Part shown: positions 27,775 through 36,838 of the stretch, piece by piece
Numbering within the stretch: position 1 is the stretch's first letter
Layout of the letters: every line of letters starts with the position of its first letter
DNA from: Cognatitamlana onchidii
GTDB lineage: Bacteria; Bacteroidota; Bacteroidia; Flavobacteriales; Flavobacteriaceae
Direction of reading: 5' to 3'
DNA length: 64,000 nt
Assembly: GCF_004804355.1 (NCBI RefSeq)
Contig: NZ_SRWZ01000008.1
Coordinates: forward strand, 62,001-126,000
Notes under the pieces: generated by a model
What the model was told of the DNA's origin: nothing
Database searches by the model: none
What the model saw: only the letters and a program-made list of their open reading frames with translations
Position numbers and translations under genes: made by a program

Positions 27775-30543
27775 CTACTTAATAACTAGCTTTTTTAGGT
27801 AAGATTGACCATTAGCTATTATCCTAACAAGATAGATTCCAGACTTAAACCTGCCATCATTATTAATTTTAATGTTAGAAGCTGAAGTAGAACCGGCATA
27901 AACTAATTTTCCGAGAATATCATTTATTTGAATATCTGCTTGTTTTAATCCACTTAGTGCAATTGTAAAATCTGATTGTGCTGGGTTAGGATACACCTTA
28001 ATTTTAACACCCTCTTGCTCTGCATCACTTAGCACTAACTTTGCCTCTGAGCTTTTTGCGCTTGACCCTGTTAAAATCTCAAATTCTGTAATACTTACCC
28101 AGTTACTTAAATAGTTATGTGCCCCAGTAACCGTTAACTTAACGTAGCGTGCCACGCTATTAAAACTTGTTGTTAGTGGTTGGCTGGCACTTGTATTATT
28201 CGTTTCATCAGCCAAAACAGCAAAGCCACTATTAGGTGAATTTGAAGTTTCTACGCGATATTGATAGGCCCTATCTAGATACGTCCACATTTGAGTACCT
28301 GTTATTTGTCTGCTAACCCCTAAATCGAATACCACAGATTTTGAGAACCCTTGAGCACTCCACCTTGAATTATCGTTGGTATCTCCATCTAATAAATTTT
28401 GAGCCACATTAGGTACTTGTTCAGCTTCAACAGACTCGATGGTTGTATCTACCGCATTGACCGTTAATGTTATTGATGTTTCTTTAGTTAAGCCATCATT
28501 GTCTGTAGCTACGGCTTTTAAAACATGCGAACCTACTGGCAAACCTGTTAATTCATTTTCATTCGGGGTTCCCGGCTGCCCCCACTCATAAGGCGCAATG
28601 TTTTCTTGGCGCACCAATACATCGTTTATATATAGCTGAACATTAGCAATGCTACCATCAGCATCTGTTGCATTCACTAGGGCGTATAAGCTATAACCCT
28701 CATCTACACTCATACTACCTGATGGTTGGGCAAAACTAACCAATGGCTCAGATTGAGCAGGGTCAATTTGAACGGTTACAACTTCAGAAATTAACTTAGT
28801 ATTATCCGCATCATAGGCTGCTACATCAATGGTGTAATTACCTGCTGCAGTTGGTTCCCATGTGGTTTCATAAGGTGCCGTATTGTCTTGTTTGTAAAAA
28901 GCACCGTTAACTCTAAAATTTACTTTTGAAATCCCGTTTGTTGCGAAGGCATCAGCTTTTAAATCAATGACATCACCTAAGGTAAATATTGAGGCATCCG
29001 AAGGAGCTGTTACCTCTGCGGTAAAAGTAGGACCAGAACCTTGATTAATATCCAAATCAATAACTTGAAGATGAAGTGGCTGTGCACTCCCAGATGTCTT
29101 TTCCATTAAATAATAATAGAGTTTTCCATTATTGATATGCACTCTACCGTGGTCAAAAGTTTTACCAGAAGTAACTTGATATACATTAGAAAAAGTATTG
29201 GTTCCTCCTTGAGCTTTATCAACAAAAACCCTTCCATTCTTTAAACCAATAATATATACGCTGTCCCCAGATGTATAAATTGAAGTTGCTCCGGTAAAAT
29301 CCTCAGAAGTAATGAAATTATTGGCACCAGCAGGTTTGTAGGTATGCAGATATTTTGTGACTCCATATTGATCATCTCTAACTTTACTTATTATATGAAC
29401 ATCACCGTTTTCTGTAACCGTCCAGTCGAAATCACTAACAATATACACCTGATTTGTCTGTGTGGTTTGAACATAATCTCCCGGTTCCATGACTTTTATT
29501 AAATCAGCATCATAAAGGGGTATCGATATGGAGGTTCCTGAATGATTTTTCCAAGCATTTGTCCCATCTTGATTATCAGAATAGGCATAATACACGCCAT
29601 TTTGATACCGGTATTTATCGTTGTTATTCGAAGATCTGCGCTGGAAACCAATCCTGATTTTACCATTCACATACTTCATGTTACCGTATAGCCCCCAATT
29701 GTAGGTTATCCCAGATTGATTTTTTGCGTTTAAAACATTAAAATGAGTAAAACTAGACCATGTAGATGTACTCGCTGTATATTTTGAGAACTTATAAGCG
29801 CCATTATTATTTCCCCCTTCACGGATATACATAAAGAGGTCTCCTGCATCATTCAAAAAGAATTTCGGATAAGTTAAGGCAACAAATTCTGATTGGGCTG
29901 CTGCACCAGGCATTCTTAAATGCTTATAACCGCCGCTAGTATTTTGTACGAATTTATCTAGCGTAAAATCAGCATCTGGCAAAGAGGCTGCGTTTGAAAT
30001 AGAATACGAATATCTAAAATAATCATTAGCCAAACTCCCATCTGATGGTTTTGTAGCACTGTAAGCATGCATATCATATAGTAAATGAATGGTACCGTCT
30101 AATGGACTTACCCCGACAGCAATAGTATTGTGCGACTCTCCGATCCAATATTTGTTTTGATATCCTGTATGGCGGTGAGGAAATTCAATAGTTGCTTTTG
30201 TTCCCGTAACTGTGTTATACCGTGTTAACATAACATGACGGTCGTCTTTACCTCCGCGATACCAGGTCATAAAAACATATTCGTTATAGGTCTTAATACA
30301 ATCGCCATGCGCAGATATATTTCTACCAAAGTAATAATCGTAGGGTGTACTATCCCCAGAATTTGACGCTGAACTACCCACTTTACTTCCGTCAAAGTGT
30401 AGTCCAAAATCCGTTATTTTTATATCCTGCTCTAATTGAACTTGGGCATTTAACTTCAAACCTGTTCCGAGAATAACACAGAAAGCTAGAGCAAGCTTTA
30501 AGTGGCTCATGATTGAGACTTTTGCATGTGTAATTTTTTCCAT
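27775..30543 (-). CDS. Secreted PL24-like (ulvan lyase type) beta-propeller with F5/8C-type module and T9SS tail
   Basis: 922 residues. Signal peptide ends at KLNAQ; the start may be the ATG at 30543 or the one at 30510, which gives a shorter n-region. The BNR_4 seven-bladed propeller spans about 45-490. Four residues match the PL24 ulvan-lyase catalytic pattern in spacing: His138 (GESHNT), His159 (YDMHAYS), Tyr225 (LTYPKFF) and Arg241 (YIREGG). Two Ig-like domains follow (about 510-595 and 600-695), then an F5/8C (CBM32-like) module (about 700-840, RYVKLTVTGAHNYLSNW) and a type IX secretion tail (YPNPAQSDFT to KKLVIK). Such lyases cut the rhamnose-uronic acid bond by beta-elimination, leaving an unsaturated uronate. 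It has its own promoter and terminator. Lyase activity is inferred from residue conservation. Confidence 0.88.
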   Translation of the reverse strand: MEKITHAKVSIMSHLKLALAFCVILGTGLKLNAQVQLEQDIKITDFGLHFDGSKVGSSASNSGDSTPYDYYFGRNISAHGDCIKTYNEYVFMTWYRGGKDDRHVMLTRYNTVTGTKATIEFPHRHTGYQNKYWIGESHNTIAVGVSPLDGTIHLLYDMHAYSATKPSDGSLANDYFRYSYSISNAASLPDADFTLDKFVQNTSGGYKHLRMPGAAAQSEFVALTYPKFFLNDAGDLFMYIREGGNNNGAYKFSKYTASTSTWSSFTHFNVLNAKNQSGITYNWGLYGNMKYVNGKIRIGFQRRSSNNNDKYRYQNGVYYAYSDNQDGTNAWKNHSGTSISIPLYDADLIKVMEPGDYVQTTQTNQVYIVSDFDWTVTENGDVHIISKVRDDQYGVTKYLHTYKPAGANNFITSEDFTGATSIYTSGDSVYIIGLKNGRVFVDKAQGGTNTFSNVYQVTSGKTFDHGRVHINNGKLYYYLMEKTSGSAQPLHLQVIDLDINQGSGPTFTAEVTAPSDASIFTLGDVIDLKADAFATNGISKVNFRVNGAFYKQDNTAPYETTWEPTAAGNYTIDVAAYDADNTKLISEVVTVQIDPAQSEPLVSFAQPSGSMSVDEGYSLYALVNATDADGSIANVQLYINDVLVRQENIAPYEWGQPGTPNENELTGLPVGSHVLKAVATDNDGLTKETSITLTVNAVDTTIESVEAEQVPNVAQNLLDGDTNDNSRWSAQGFSKSVVFDLGVSRQITGTQMWTYLDRAYQYRVETSNSPNSGFAVLADETNNTSASQPLTTSFNSVARYVKLTVTGAHNYLSNWVSITEFEILTGSSAKSSEAKLVLSDAEQEGVKIKVYPNPAQSDFTIALSGLKQADIQINDILGKLVYAGSTSASNIKINNDGRFKSGIYLVRIIANGQSYLKKLVIK

Positions 30544-30605
30544 TTTGCTATTAAACTTTTAGTTGGTTATTATATTTTGGCATTTAAACCAAAATATATC
30601 TTCTT

Positions 30606-30650
30606 CAAATTTTAAAAAATCTACCATTCAACTATCCTGTACAGTCATGA
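30606..30650 (-). promoter_or_regulatory. PUL regulon motif plus -7 element for the 27775-30543 lyase
   Basis: Motif CCTGTACAGTCATGA at 30636-30650 and -7 element AAAATTTG (minus strand, 30613-30606). The gap here is 22 nt, one less than at the other sites. The leader to the first ATG is about 62 nt. Confidence 0.65.
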
Positions 30651-30930
30651 TTGATTTGTTAACATAAAAGTTAAAAAATTACGTTATACGCAACAAAAAC
30701 AAGGTTTTTAAATGATATTGTCAATTTATAAAAATTATATAAAATAAAATTCTTACATCGATGAAGTGCACAAACTAGACTCACTCATTAATAAAACCTT
30801 AGTTAGTAGGCGATTATTGCAAGTTTAAGGCATGTGTTTCTTTTGGTACATTTTGATTGCCTTTATAATAGTATTAATACCAATTTAATGCTTGAGTTTT
30901 GATCACTTGTTAACAGGATACAATAAAAAA

Positions 30931-30956
30931 GCCAGAGATATTTAACATACTCTGGC
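30931..30956 (-). terminator. Intrinsic terminator of the two-lyase operon
   Basis: The stem GCCAGAG (30931-30937) with CTCTGGC (30950-30956), 12-nt loop, is followed on the minus strand by TTTTTT. It lies 35 bp after the stop codon at 30991. Confidence 0.82.
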
Positions 30957-30990
30957 TTAGAATTTAATCAAAACTATATTACTCAGTCTT

Positions 30991-33447
30991 TTATCGTACT
31001 ATTAATTTGGTATGATATACTTTTTGCCCATCAGCAATAACCTTTATCAAATACATTCCTGCCTCAAAAAGACCATTATTATCTATGTGCAACTGATTAC
31101 TATTTATGACATTTGAGTATACCGATTTTCCCAAAATATCATATATAACAACATTGGCTTTATTAAATCCATTTAGGGCAATAGTAAAGTATGAGTCTGC
31201 AGGGTTTGGGTATACTTTAACTGACCCATTATTAACTAACAGATCATTATTGGTGCTCAAGGTTGTAGACTCCACATACCATTTTGAGCGATCATCTGTA
31301 TTAGTGGAGTGCTCTATGATACCATTTTCGTTATGATATAAGTACTTTGAATTATTGCGGGTTCTAAAACGAAACGTACCGTCATTTTCAGCAATAACCG
31401 TCCATTGCTTATCAGAATCTGTATTAGGAGCTCCAAAACCAGTATTAATGATATCGTTTGGAGGATTTCCTGCTGCTCTTAAAACACCTCGGTCTGACCT
31501 TTTACTTTCAATATTATAAAAACTACCCGACCTAATAATTTCCCATTCTTTGTCTCCTGCGGCCACATTATTATCGGTATCGCTCTCAACAACATCACTA
31601 CCCACAGAATGTAAATATTTCCCACTTACAACATTCTTGATTCTATATATATCGCCTGTTAAATCATTTGGATCGAAGACCTTAGTATTCACCGTAATTA
31701 TGGAAGAATTAACCGTTTCAGCACTTGCATTATAGGCAATTGCTTGAATGGTATAGCTTCCTACTTCAGTTGGTGTCCAATCCACTGAATATGGCTCAGA
31801 ATTATCCTCGCTAAAATATGCACCATTTACCCAAAACTCGACTTTCGAAATACTGCCATTTTCATCTATAGCTTCTGCAGATAAAGGCGTTATTTCATCA
31901 ACAAAATAAGTCTCCCCATCAAATGGCGATGTTAAAGACACTCTAAACGGTTCTTTTATGATATTTAAATCTATAATTTGTAGATATAATGGTTGGGCAT
32001 TACCAGATCCATTTTCCATCAAGTAATAATAAACTTTACCATCCTTAACGTGTACCACACCATGATCGAAAGTTCTACCCGAATTTGCCTGATAAACCCG
32101 TTGAAAATTATGTGTTCCACCTTCCGTTTTATCAATATATACGCGTCCGTTTTGAAGCCCTATCATGAAAACATCATTGCCAGATGTGTATAGAGCTGAC
32201 CCGCCCGCAAAGTCTTCAGAAGTAATAAAATCTGTTGCTCCAGACGGTTTATACGTATGTAAGTATTTTGTGACATTATTTTCATTGTCTTTAACTCTAC
32301 TTATGATATGAATATCTTCATTTTCCGTAACCGTCCAATCAAAATTACCGACTATATGCACTTTATTTTTCTGAGTAGTAGCTACATAATCTCCAGGTTC
32401 CATAACTTTTATATAATCTGCATCTAACAATGGTAGAGAAAATGATTCTCCCTTATGGTTTTTCCAACCCGTAGCACCACTTTGATCATCTGAATACGCA
32501 TAATAAACACCATTTTGATATTGGAATTTATCATTATTATTAGAAGACCTCCGTTGAAAGCCTATACGTATTTTTCCATTTACATATTTAATATCGCCAT
32601 ACAGCCCCCAGTTATACGTAATACCAGGTTGACTTTTAGCATTTAATCTATTAAAATCAATGAAATTACCCCAAGTTCCTGTAGCTGCGTTATACTTGCT
32701 AAACTTATACATACCGTTGTTATTCCCACCTTCTCGCATAAAAAACAGAAGATCGCCTTGGTCATTTAGAAAAAAGCTCGGATAGGTTAATGCAACAAAC
32801 TCTGATTGCGCCACGTTGCCTGGGGTGCGTAAGTGTTTATAATCCCCTACCACGCCATTGTCAAGCACAAATTTATCTAATGTAAATTCATTATCTGAAA
32901 CCGTTGCCGCATTAGTAACCGAATATGAATATCTAAAATAATCATTAGCCAAGCTGCCGTTAGAAGGCTTTGTTGCGCTATAAGCATGCATATCGTACAA
33001 CAAATGTATAGTACCATCTAAAGGGCTTATACCTACGGCACAGGTATTATGCGACTCACCAATCCAGTACTGATTTTGATAACCGGTGTGACGATGTGGA
33101 AATTCTATGGTAGCAACAACACCTGTTAACTTGTTGTAGCGCGACAGCATTAAATGCCGGTCTCCTTTTCCCCCACGATACCAAGTCATAAACACATAGT
33201 CGCCAAAAGCCTTTACTGCATCACCATGAGCCGAAATATTACGACCAAAAAAATAATCATAAGGAGCACTGTCTCCTGTATTTGGAGTGCCATTTGGTAC
33301 TTTGTTACCATCGAAATGTAAGCCTAGATCGGTAATTTTAATTTCGTTTTCTAGAACGACCTGAGCAGTAATATAGAAAAAACCTAATCCAAAAAGTAGT
33401 GAAAGGTATATACACTTTTGATTTCCATTAAAGTAAGTCCTTTGCAT
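30991..33447 (-). CDS. Secreted PL24-like beta-propeller with ricin-like beta-trefoil module and T9SS tail
   Basis: 818 residues with a signal peptide ending YITAQ. The BNR_4 propeller (about 40-495) is closely similar to its two neighbours and keeps the lyase quartet: His133 (GESHNT), His154 (YDMHAYS), Tyr222 (LTYPSFF), Arg238 (FMREGG). One Ig-like domain (about 505-590) is followed by a beta-trefoil-like module (about 600-735) with repeated short units such as YRIKNVVSGKYLHSVGS, FYNIESKRSDRGVL and FRFRTRNNSKYLYH. These resemble ricin-type carbohydrate-binding domains. The protein ends in a type IX tail (YPNPADSYFT to KLIVR). It is the second gene of an operon, 30 bp after the 33478-36063 lyase. 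Inferred to cut ulvan at the cell surface or outside. Confidence 0.88.
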   Translation of the reverse strand: MQRTYFNGNQKCIYLSLLFGLGFFYITAQVVLENEIKITDLGLHFDGNKVPNGTPNTGDSAPYDYFFGRNISAHGDAVKAFGDYVFMTWYRGGKGDRHLMLSRYNKLTGVVATIEFPHRHTGYQNQYWIGESHNTCAVGISPLDGTIHLLYDMHAYSATKPSNGSLANDYFRYSYSVTNAATVSDNEFTLDKFVLDNGVVGDYKHLRTPGNVAQSEFVALTYPSFFLNDQGDLLFFMREGGNNNGMYKFSKYNAATGTWGNFIDFNRLNAKSQPGITYNWGLYGDIKYVNGKIRIGFQRRSSNNNDKFQYQNGVYYAYSDDQSGATGWKNHKGESFSLPLLDADYIKVMEPGDYVATTQKNKVHIVGNFDWTVTENEDIHIISRVKDNENNVTKYLHTYKPSGATDFITSEDFAGGSALYTSGNDVFMIGLQNGRVYIDKTEGGTHNFQRVYQANSGRTFDHGVVHVKDGKVYYYLMENGSGNAQPLYLQIIDLNIIKEPFRVSLTSPFDGETYFVDEITPLSAEAIDENGSISKVEFWVNGAYFSEDNSEPYSVDWTPTEVGSYTIQAIAYNASAETVNSSIITVNTKVFDPNDLTGDIYRIKNVVSGKYLHSVGSDVVESDTDNNVAAGDKEWEIIRSGSFYNIESKRSDRGVLRAAGNPPNDIINTGFGAPNTDSDKQWTVIAENDGTFRFRTRNNSKYLYHNENGIIEHSTNTDDRSKWYVESTTLSTNNDLLVNNGSVKVYPNPADSYFTIALNGFNKANVVIYDILGKSVYSNVINSNQLHIDNNGLFEAGMYLIKVIADGQKVYHTKLIVR

Positions 33448-33477
33448 GATTATTAATGTTAAATTAAATTATTTTAA

Positions 33478-36063
33478 TTATCTAATCATAAGTTTTGAAT
33501 GGAAAACTCGTTGATTATCATCAGTAATTTTAATTAAATATAAGCCTGAATTGAATCTACCATTGTTAGCAATATCCAATCTATTAGAGGTTATAGTATC
33601 TTCATAAACTATTTTCCCTAGCATATTGTATATCACAATTCTAGCATTGTTCTCATCATTCAGCAAAATTGTAAACTCATCCTTAGCTGGGTTTGGATAA
33701 ATCTTTGCTAAGAAGGAGTTGTCCTCAAACTCTTCAGTACTTAATGTTTGAACAAGAATGTAACGAAGTGGGCTAATTGCACCCCCATTTTGAAACCGTA
33801 CTTGATCACCTGCTGCCGCTGGAGCTACACTATATCTAAAGTTTCCTTGTCCAGGTGGTTTCGCGAATAATGCATTGTTTCCAGCATCAGTCCAACCATT
33901 CGCTTTTCTTCTTTGAAACTGGTCATAACCGTAGTTTTCATCACTTGTATCACTTATCGGCACACCAGTTCTAGCGCTAACTCTAATTTCAGGATCTGAT
34001 CCGGACCCATCATAAGTTGATTGATCTACAATCATGGTCCATGGTCCAGCACCAAGAGCAGAGAGGTCTGCTGTAATTTCAACATACCCGCCAGAAGCTG
34101 GTTGTCTATGGTTTGTTACAGTCCAAAGTTGTGTTGCTTCAGCAGGTGCCGTCGTTATTTCTGCAGCCCACTCTAACTGGCCAGTTGTGACATTAATTGT
34201 CATATAAAGTTCAGTTTCAGACAAATCACATGTTGCAATCTTATAAACATTAGGTTCAAGCCATAGTTCAGGACATGGTGGATCTGTAGAATCAACAACC
34301 TTAATATTAACAGTAATTTCGTTGGAAGATACTGTTTCATTATTCGCATTATAAGCTACTGCTTGAACCGTATAAGCCCCTTTAGTATCTGGTGTCCAAT
34401 CTAAAGCATATGGCTCAGTTGTATCTTCTCCAAACAACGTACCATTAACCATAAAATCTACTTTAGAAATACTTCCATTTTCATCAATAGCATCTGCCGT
34501 AATCTGGACAGTTTCACCAGTATAAACCGTTTCTCCGTTATTCGGATTGGTTAAAGTAACCCTAAAGGGTTCTTGTACTATATCCAAATCGATAATCTGC
34601 AAGTATATAGGTTGGGCACTACCGGATAGATTTTCCATTAAATAATAATAAGCTTTACCGTTAGCTATGTGAACCCTTCCATGCCTAAAAAGTTTACCTG
34701 TCGTTGCTTCATAAACTCTTGTGAAATTATTGGTACCCCCTTCTGCTTTTTCTACAAATACACGTCCATTTTTCAATCCGATTAAAAACACACTATTGCC
34801 CAAAGTATAAACCGCTTCACCACCTGAAAAATCTTCCGATGTTATAAACTCCGTAGCTCCTGAAGGTTTATACGTATGTAAATACTTTGTAACGTTATTT
34901 TCATTGTCCTTTACTCTGCTAATAATATGCACATCTTCATTATCAGTTACCGTCCAATCAAAACCACTTACAATATGCACTTTATCTTTAACAGTAGTCT
35001 GCACATAATCTCCCGGTTCCATTACCTTTATAAAATCGGAATCGTACAAAGGTGTATCAAAACTTTCGCCTTTATGATTTTTCCATCCACCAACGCCATT
35101 TTGATTATCGGAATAGGCATAATACACGCCATTTTGATGGCTAAACTTATCTTGACTATTTCCTAACCTTCTTTGGAATCCTATTCGTATTTTACCGTTT
35201 TCATATTTAATGGTTCCGTATAGTCCCCAATTATACTGGATACCAGGCTGGCTGTTAGCATTCAAGCTATTAAAATCCACGAAATTACCCCAATTACCTG
35301 TACTAGCATCGTAGCTTATAAATTTGTACATCCCGTTGGTATGCCCCCCTCTACGCATCCACATAAATAAATCGCCATCATCGTTTAAAAAGAAATGCGG
35401 ATATGTTAATTCAAGAAATTCAGATTGAGGGGCAGTGCCCGGCATTTTCAAGTGTTTGTACATGTCGTTTGAGCTTTGAACAAACTTATCTAAAGTGAAA
35501 TCTGCATCGGGCAATCCTGCAGTATTTGGCAAAGAGTAGGTATACCTAAAATAATCATTGGCCAAACTACCATTAGAAGGCCTGTTAGCACTATAGGCGT
35601 GCATATCATACAATAAATGTATAGTCCCATCAATTGGGCTTATTCCAATAGCAATAGCATTGTGAGCTTCCCCAATCCACCATTGATTTAGATATCCTGT
35701 ATGCCTATGAGGAAACTCTATTGTTGCCATAGAGCCAGTAACAGTATTGTACCTGGTCAACATAACATGACGGTCTGTTTTACCTCCACGGTACCACGTC
35801 ATAAACACATAGTCACCATAGGACTTAATACAGTCCCCCTTTGCAGTAATGTTAGCACCAAAGTAACGGTCATACTTATCATCATCACCGTTATCTGGAG
35901 CATTGGCTGCAACCTTATCCCCATTTAAGTGAAGCCCAAGGTCTGATATTTTAATTTCGTCTTCTAAAACAACTTGAGCCGCTATAGTACTTGAATATGC
36001 TAATAAAAGTAAAATCAGAACACGTCTATAACGTGCTCCTTTTTGAGCGTAACTTTTTTTCAC
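33478..36063 (-). CDS. Secreted PL24-like beta-propeller with an uncharacterised C-terminal module and T9SS tail
   Basis: 861 residues starting with GTG (no in-frame ATG near the signal peptide MKKSYAQKGARYRR through STIAAQ). The BNR_4 propeller (about 40-495) keeps His134 (GEAHNA; Ser is Ala here), His155 (YDMHAYS), Tyr221 (LTYPHFF) and Arg237 (WMRRGG). An Ig-like domain (about 505-590) follows. Residues about 597-775 form a module not recognised from named families, with LYMTINVTTGQLEW, YDQFQRRKA (713-721) and NNALFAKPPGQGNFR. The same module makes up almost all of the 36839-37702 protein. A type IX tail closes the protein (YPNPAKDEFT to KLMIR). It is first in the two-lyase operon. Lyase activity inferred; the module is probably carbohydrate-binding. 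Confidence 0.88.
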   Translation of the reverse strand: MKKSYAQKGARYRRVLILLLLAYSSTIAAQVVLEDEIKISDLGLHLNGDKVAANAPDNGDDDKYDRYFGANITAKGDCIKSYGDYVFMTWYRGGKTDRHVMLTRYNTVTGSMATIEFPHRHTGYLNQWWIGEAHNAIAIGISPIDGTIHLLYDMHAYSANRPSNGSLANDYFRYTYSLPNTAGLPDADFTLDKFVQSSNDMYKHLKMPGTAPQSEFLELTYPHFFLNDDGDLFMWMRRGGHTNGMYKFISYDASTGNWGNFVDFNSLNANSQPGIQYNWGLYGTIKYENGKIRIGFQRRLGNSQDKFSHQNGVYYAYSDNQNGVGGWKNHKGESFDTPLYDSDFIKVMEPGDYVQTTVKDKVHIVSGFDWTVTDNEDVHIISRVKDNENNVTKYLHTYKPSGATEFITSEDFSGGEAVYTLGNSVFLIGLKNGRVFVEKAEGGTNNFTRVYEATTGKLFRHGRVHIANGKAYYYLMENLSGSAQPIYLQIIDLDIVQEPFRVTLTNPNNGETVYTGETVQITADAIDENGSISKVDFMVNGTLFGEDTTEPYALDWTPDTKGAYTVQAVAYNANNETVSSNEITVNIKVVDSTDPPCPELWLEPNVYKIATCDLSETELYMTINVTTGQLEWAAEITTAPAEATQLWTVTNHRQPASGGYVEITADLSALGAGPWTMIVDQSTYDGSGSDPEIRVSARTGVPISDTSDENYGYDQFQRRKANGWTDAGNNALFAKPPGQGNFRYSVAPAAAGDQVRFQNGGAISPLRYILVQTLSTEEFEDNSFLAKIYPNPAKDEFTILLNDENNARIVIYNMLGKIVYEDTITSNRLDIANNGRFNSGLYLIKITDDNQRVFHSKLMIR

Positions 36064-36432
36064 AACTTTTTTTTTAATAATCTAACAACAGACTATGGTA
36101 TAAAATTAGGCATATTTTTTAAAAAAACTCACCTGCACTGTGCTGATGTGACATTTGTGAGTTTGATGAAAAGTCATTTTAAAGAAAAGCTCAATTATCT
36201 CAAAGGTAAAGACCAATATATATTATGTAGCAGCAATCACTTCCCTTTTTCTTAAACTCTAACTTACCCGATACTACTTGCCGATTGTTATCATTAACAA
36301 CCAATCTAACATACCTTACTCAAGTAACGGTTAACCTGTTGCAAAAAATGTCATATAATTAGGACTATTTCATTTAAATATAATTTTATACAATTTAGAT
36401 ATTGTATAAGGGGAAAGTTATGCTGCCTTGCT
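36064..36432. other. Intergenic region between lyase and rhamnose mutarotase genes
   Basis: 369 bp without a gene. The promoter and regulon motif of the two-lyase operon occupy 36101-36146. From about 36150 to 36432, the downstream flank of the mutarotase gene, I see no gene, strong hairpin or repeat. Confidence 0.6.
36101..36146 (-). promoter_or_regulatory. PUL regulon motif plus -7 element for the two-lyase operon
   Basis: Motif CCTGCACTGTGCTGA at 36132-36146, identical over all 15 bases to the site before the GH5-GH3 operon. -7 element TAATTTTA (minus strand, 36108-36101) follows after 23 nt. Confidence 0.75.
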
Positions 36433-36747
36433 CTATTCCATATAGAAAACTTCTTCTAACGATACTGATACAGGCGAGTTATCAGGATTCGTCTCCATGA
36501 TATCTGCCATAAAAGCCCACCATTTCTTTACAATATCATTATCTGCTAAATCCTGAGAACCGCCATCACCAGATACTTTTTGAAAAGCAAAAAGTGTATC
36601 TGTTTCTTCATCTAAAAAAATGGAATATTCGCTTACTCCACTATCTTTTAATAATTTCTTTAATTCTGGCCATAATTGGTCATGACGCTGTTTATAGGCT
36701 TCTTTTTGCCCAGGGTTCAATTTCATTTTAAAGGCTAATCTTTGCAT
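36433..36747 (-). CDS. rhaM: L-rhamnose mutarotase
   Basis: 104 residues, the full length of the family, with no signal peptide, so cytoplasmic. It matches YiiL/RhaM throughout: QRLAFKMKLNPGQ at the start, Tyr18 and the catalytic His22 (YKQRHDQLWPEL), SEYSIFLDE, LFAFQKV and KKWWAFMADIMETN. It speeds interconversion of alpha- and beta-L-rhamnose, which helps when rhamnose is released as one anomer by inverting GH78 enzymes. It is the only clear monosaccharide-metabolism gene of the PUL and strongly supports a rhamnose-rich substrate. It lies behind the terminator of the upstream 36839-37702 gene, so it is read through or uses its own weak promoter; no regulon motif is seen directly before it. 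Confidence 0.95.
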   Translation of the reverse strand: MQRLAFKMKLNPGQKEAYKQRHDQLWPELKKLLKDSGVSEYSIFLDEETDTLFAFQKVSGDGGSQDLADNDIVKKWWAFMADIMETNPDNSPVSVSLEEVFYME

Positions 36748-36781
36748 ATTAGTAAAACTTTATTTTATAATTAAGACAAAA

Positions 36782-36813
36782 AAAATCACCCTATTTGAAA
36801 ATAGAGTGATTTT
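36782..36813 (-). terminator. Intrinsic terminator after the 36839-37702 gene
   Basis: The stem AAAATCAC-C-CTATTT pairs with AAATAG-A-GTGATTTT across 36782-36813, with a very short loop and one mismatch. On the minus strand it runs into a T tract. It separates the small module protein from rhaM, so rhaM may be expressed by partial read-through. Confidence 0.85.
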
Positions 36814-36838
36814 ATAATTGTTGCTATTCAGCGTAAGC

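Larger units (their letters stand above)
30544..30990. other. Intergenic region between two lyase genes
   Basis: 447 bp without a gene. It contains the promoter and regulon motif of the 27775-30543 lyase (30606-30650) and the terminator of the 36063-30991 operon (30931-30956). The middle (about 30660-30900) is AT-rich and I see nothing further in it. Confidence 0.65.

Noticed and set aside
36043-36255. 70-codon plus-strand frame before the two-lyase operon
   Set aside because: It overlaps the lyase N-terminus antisense and runs through its promoter; no evidence of coding.
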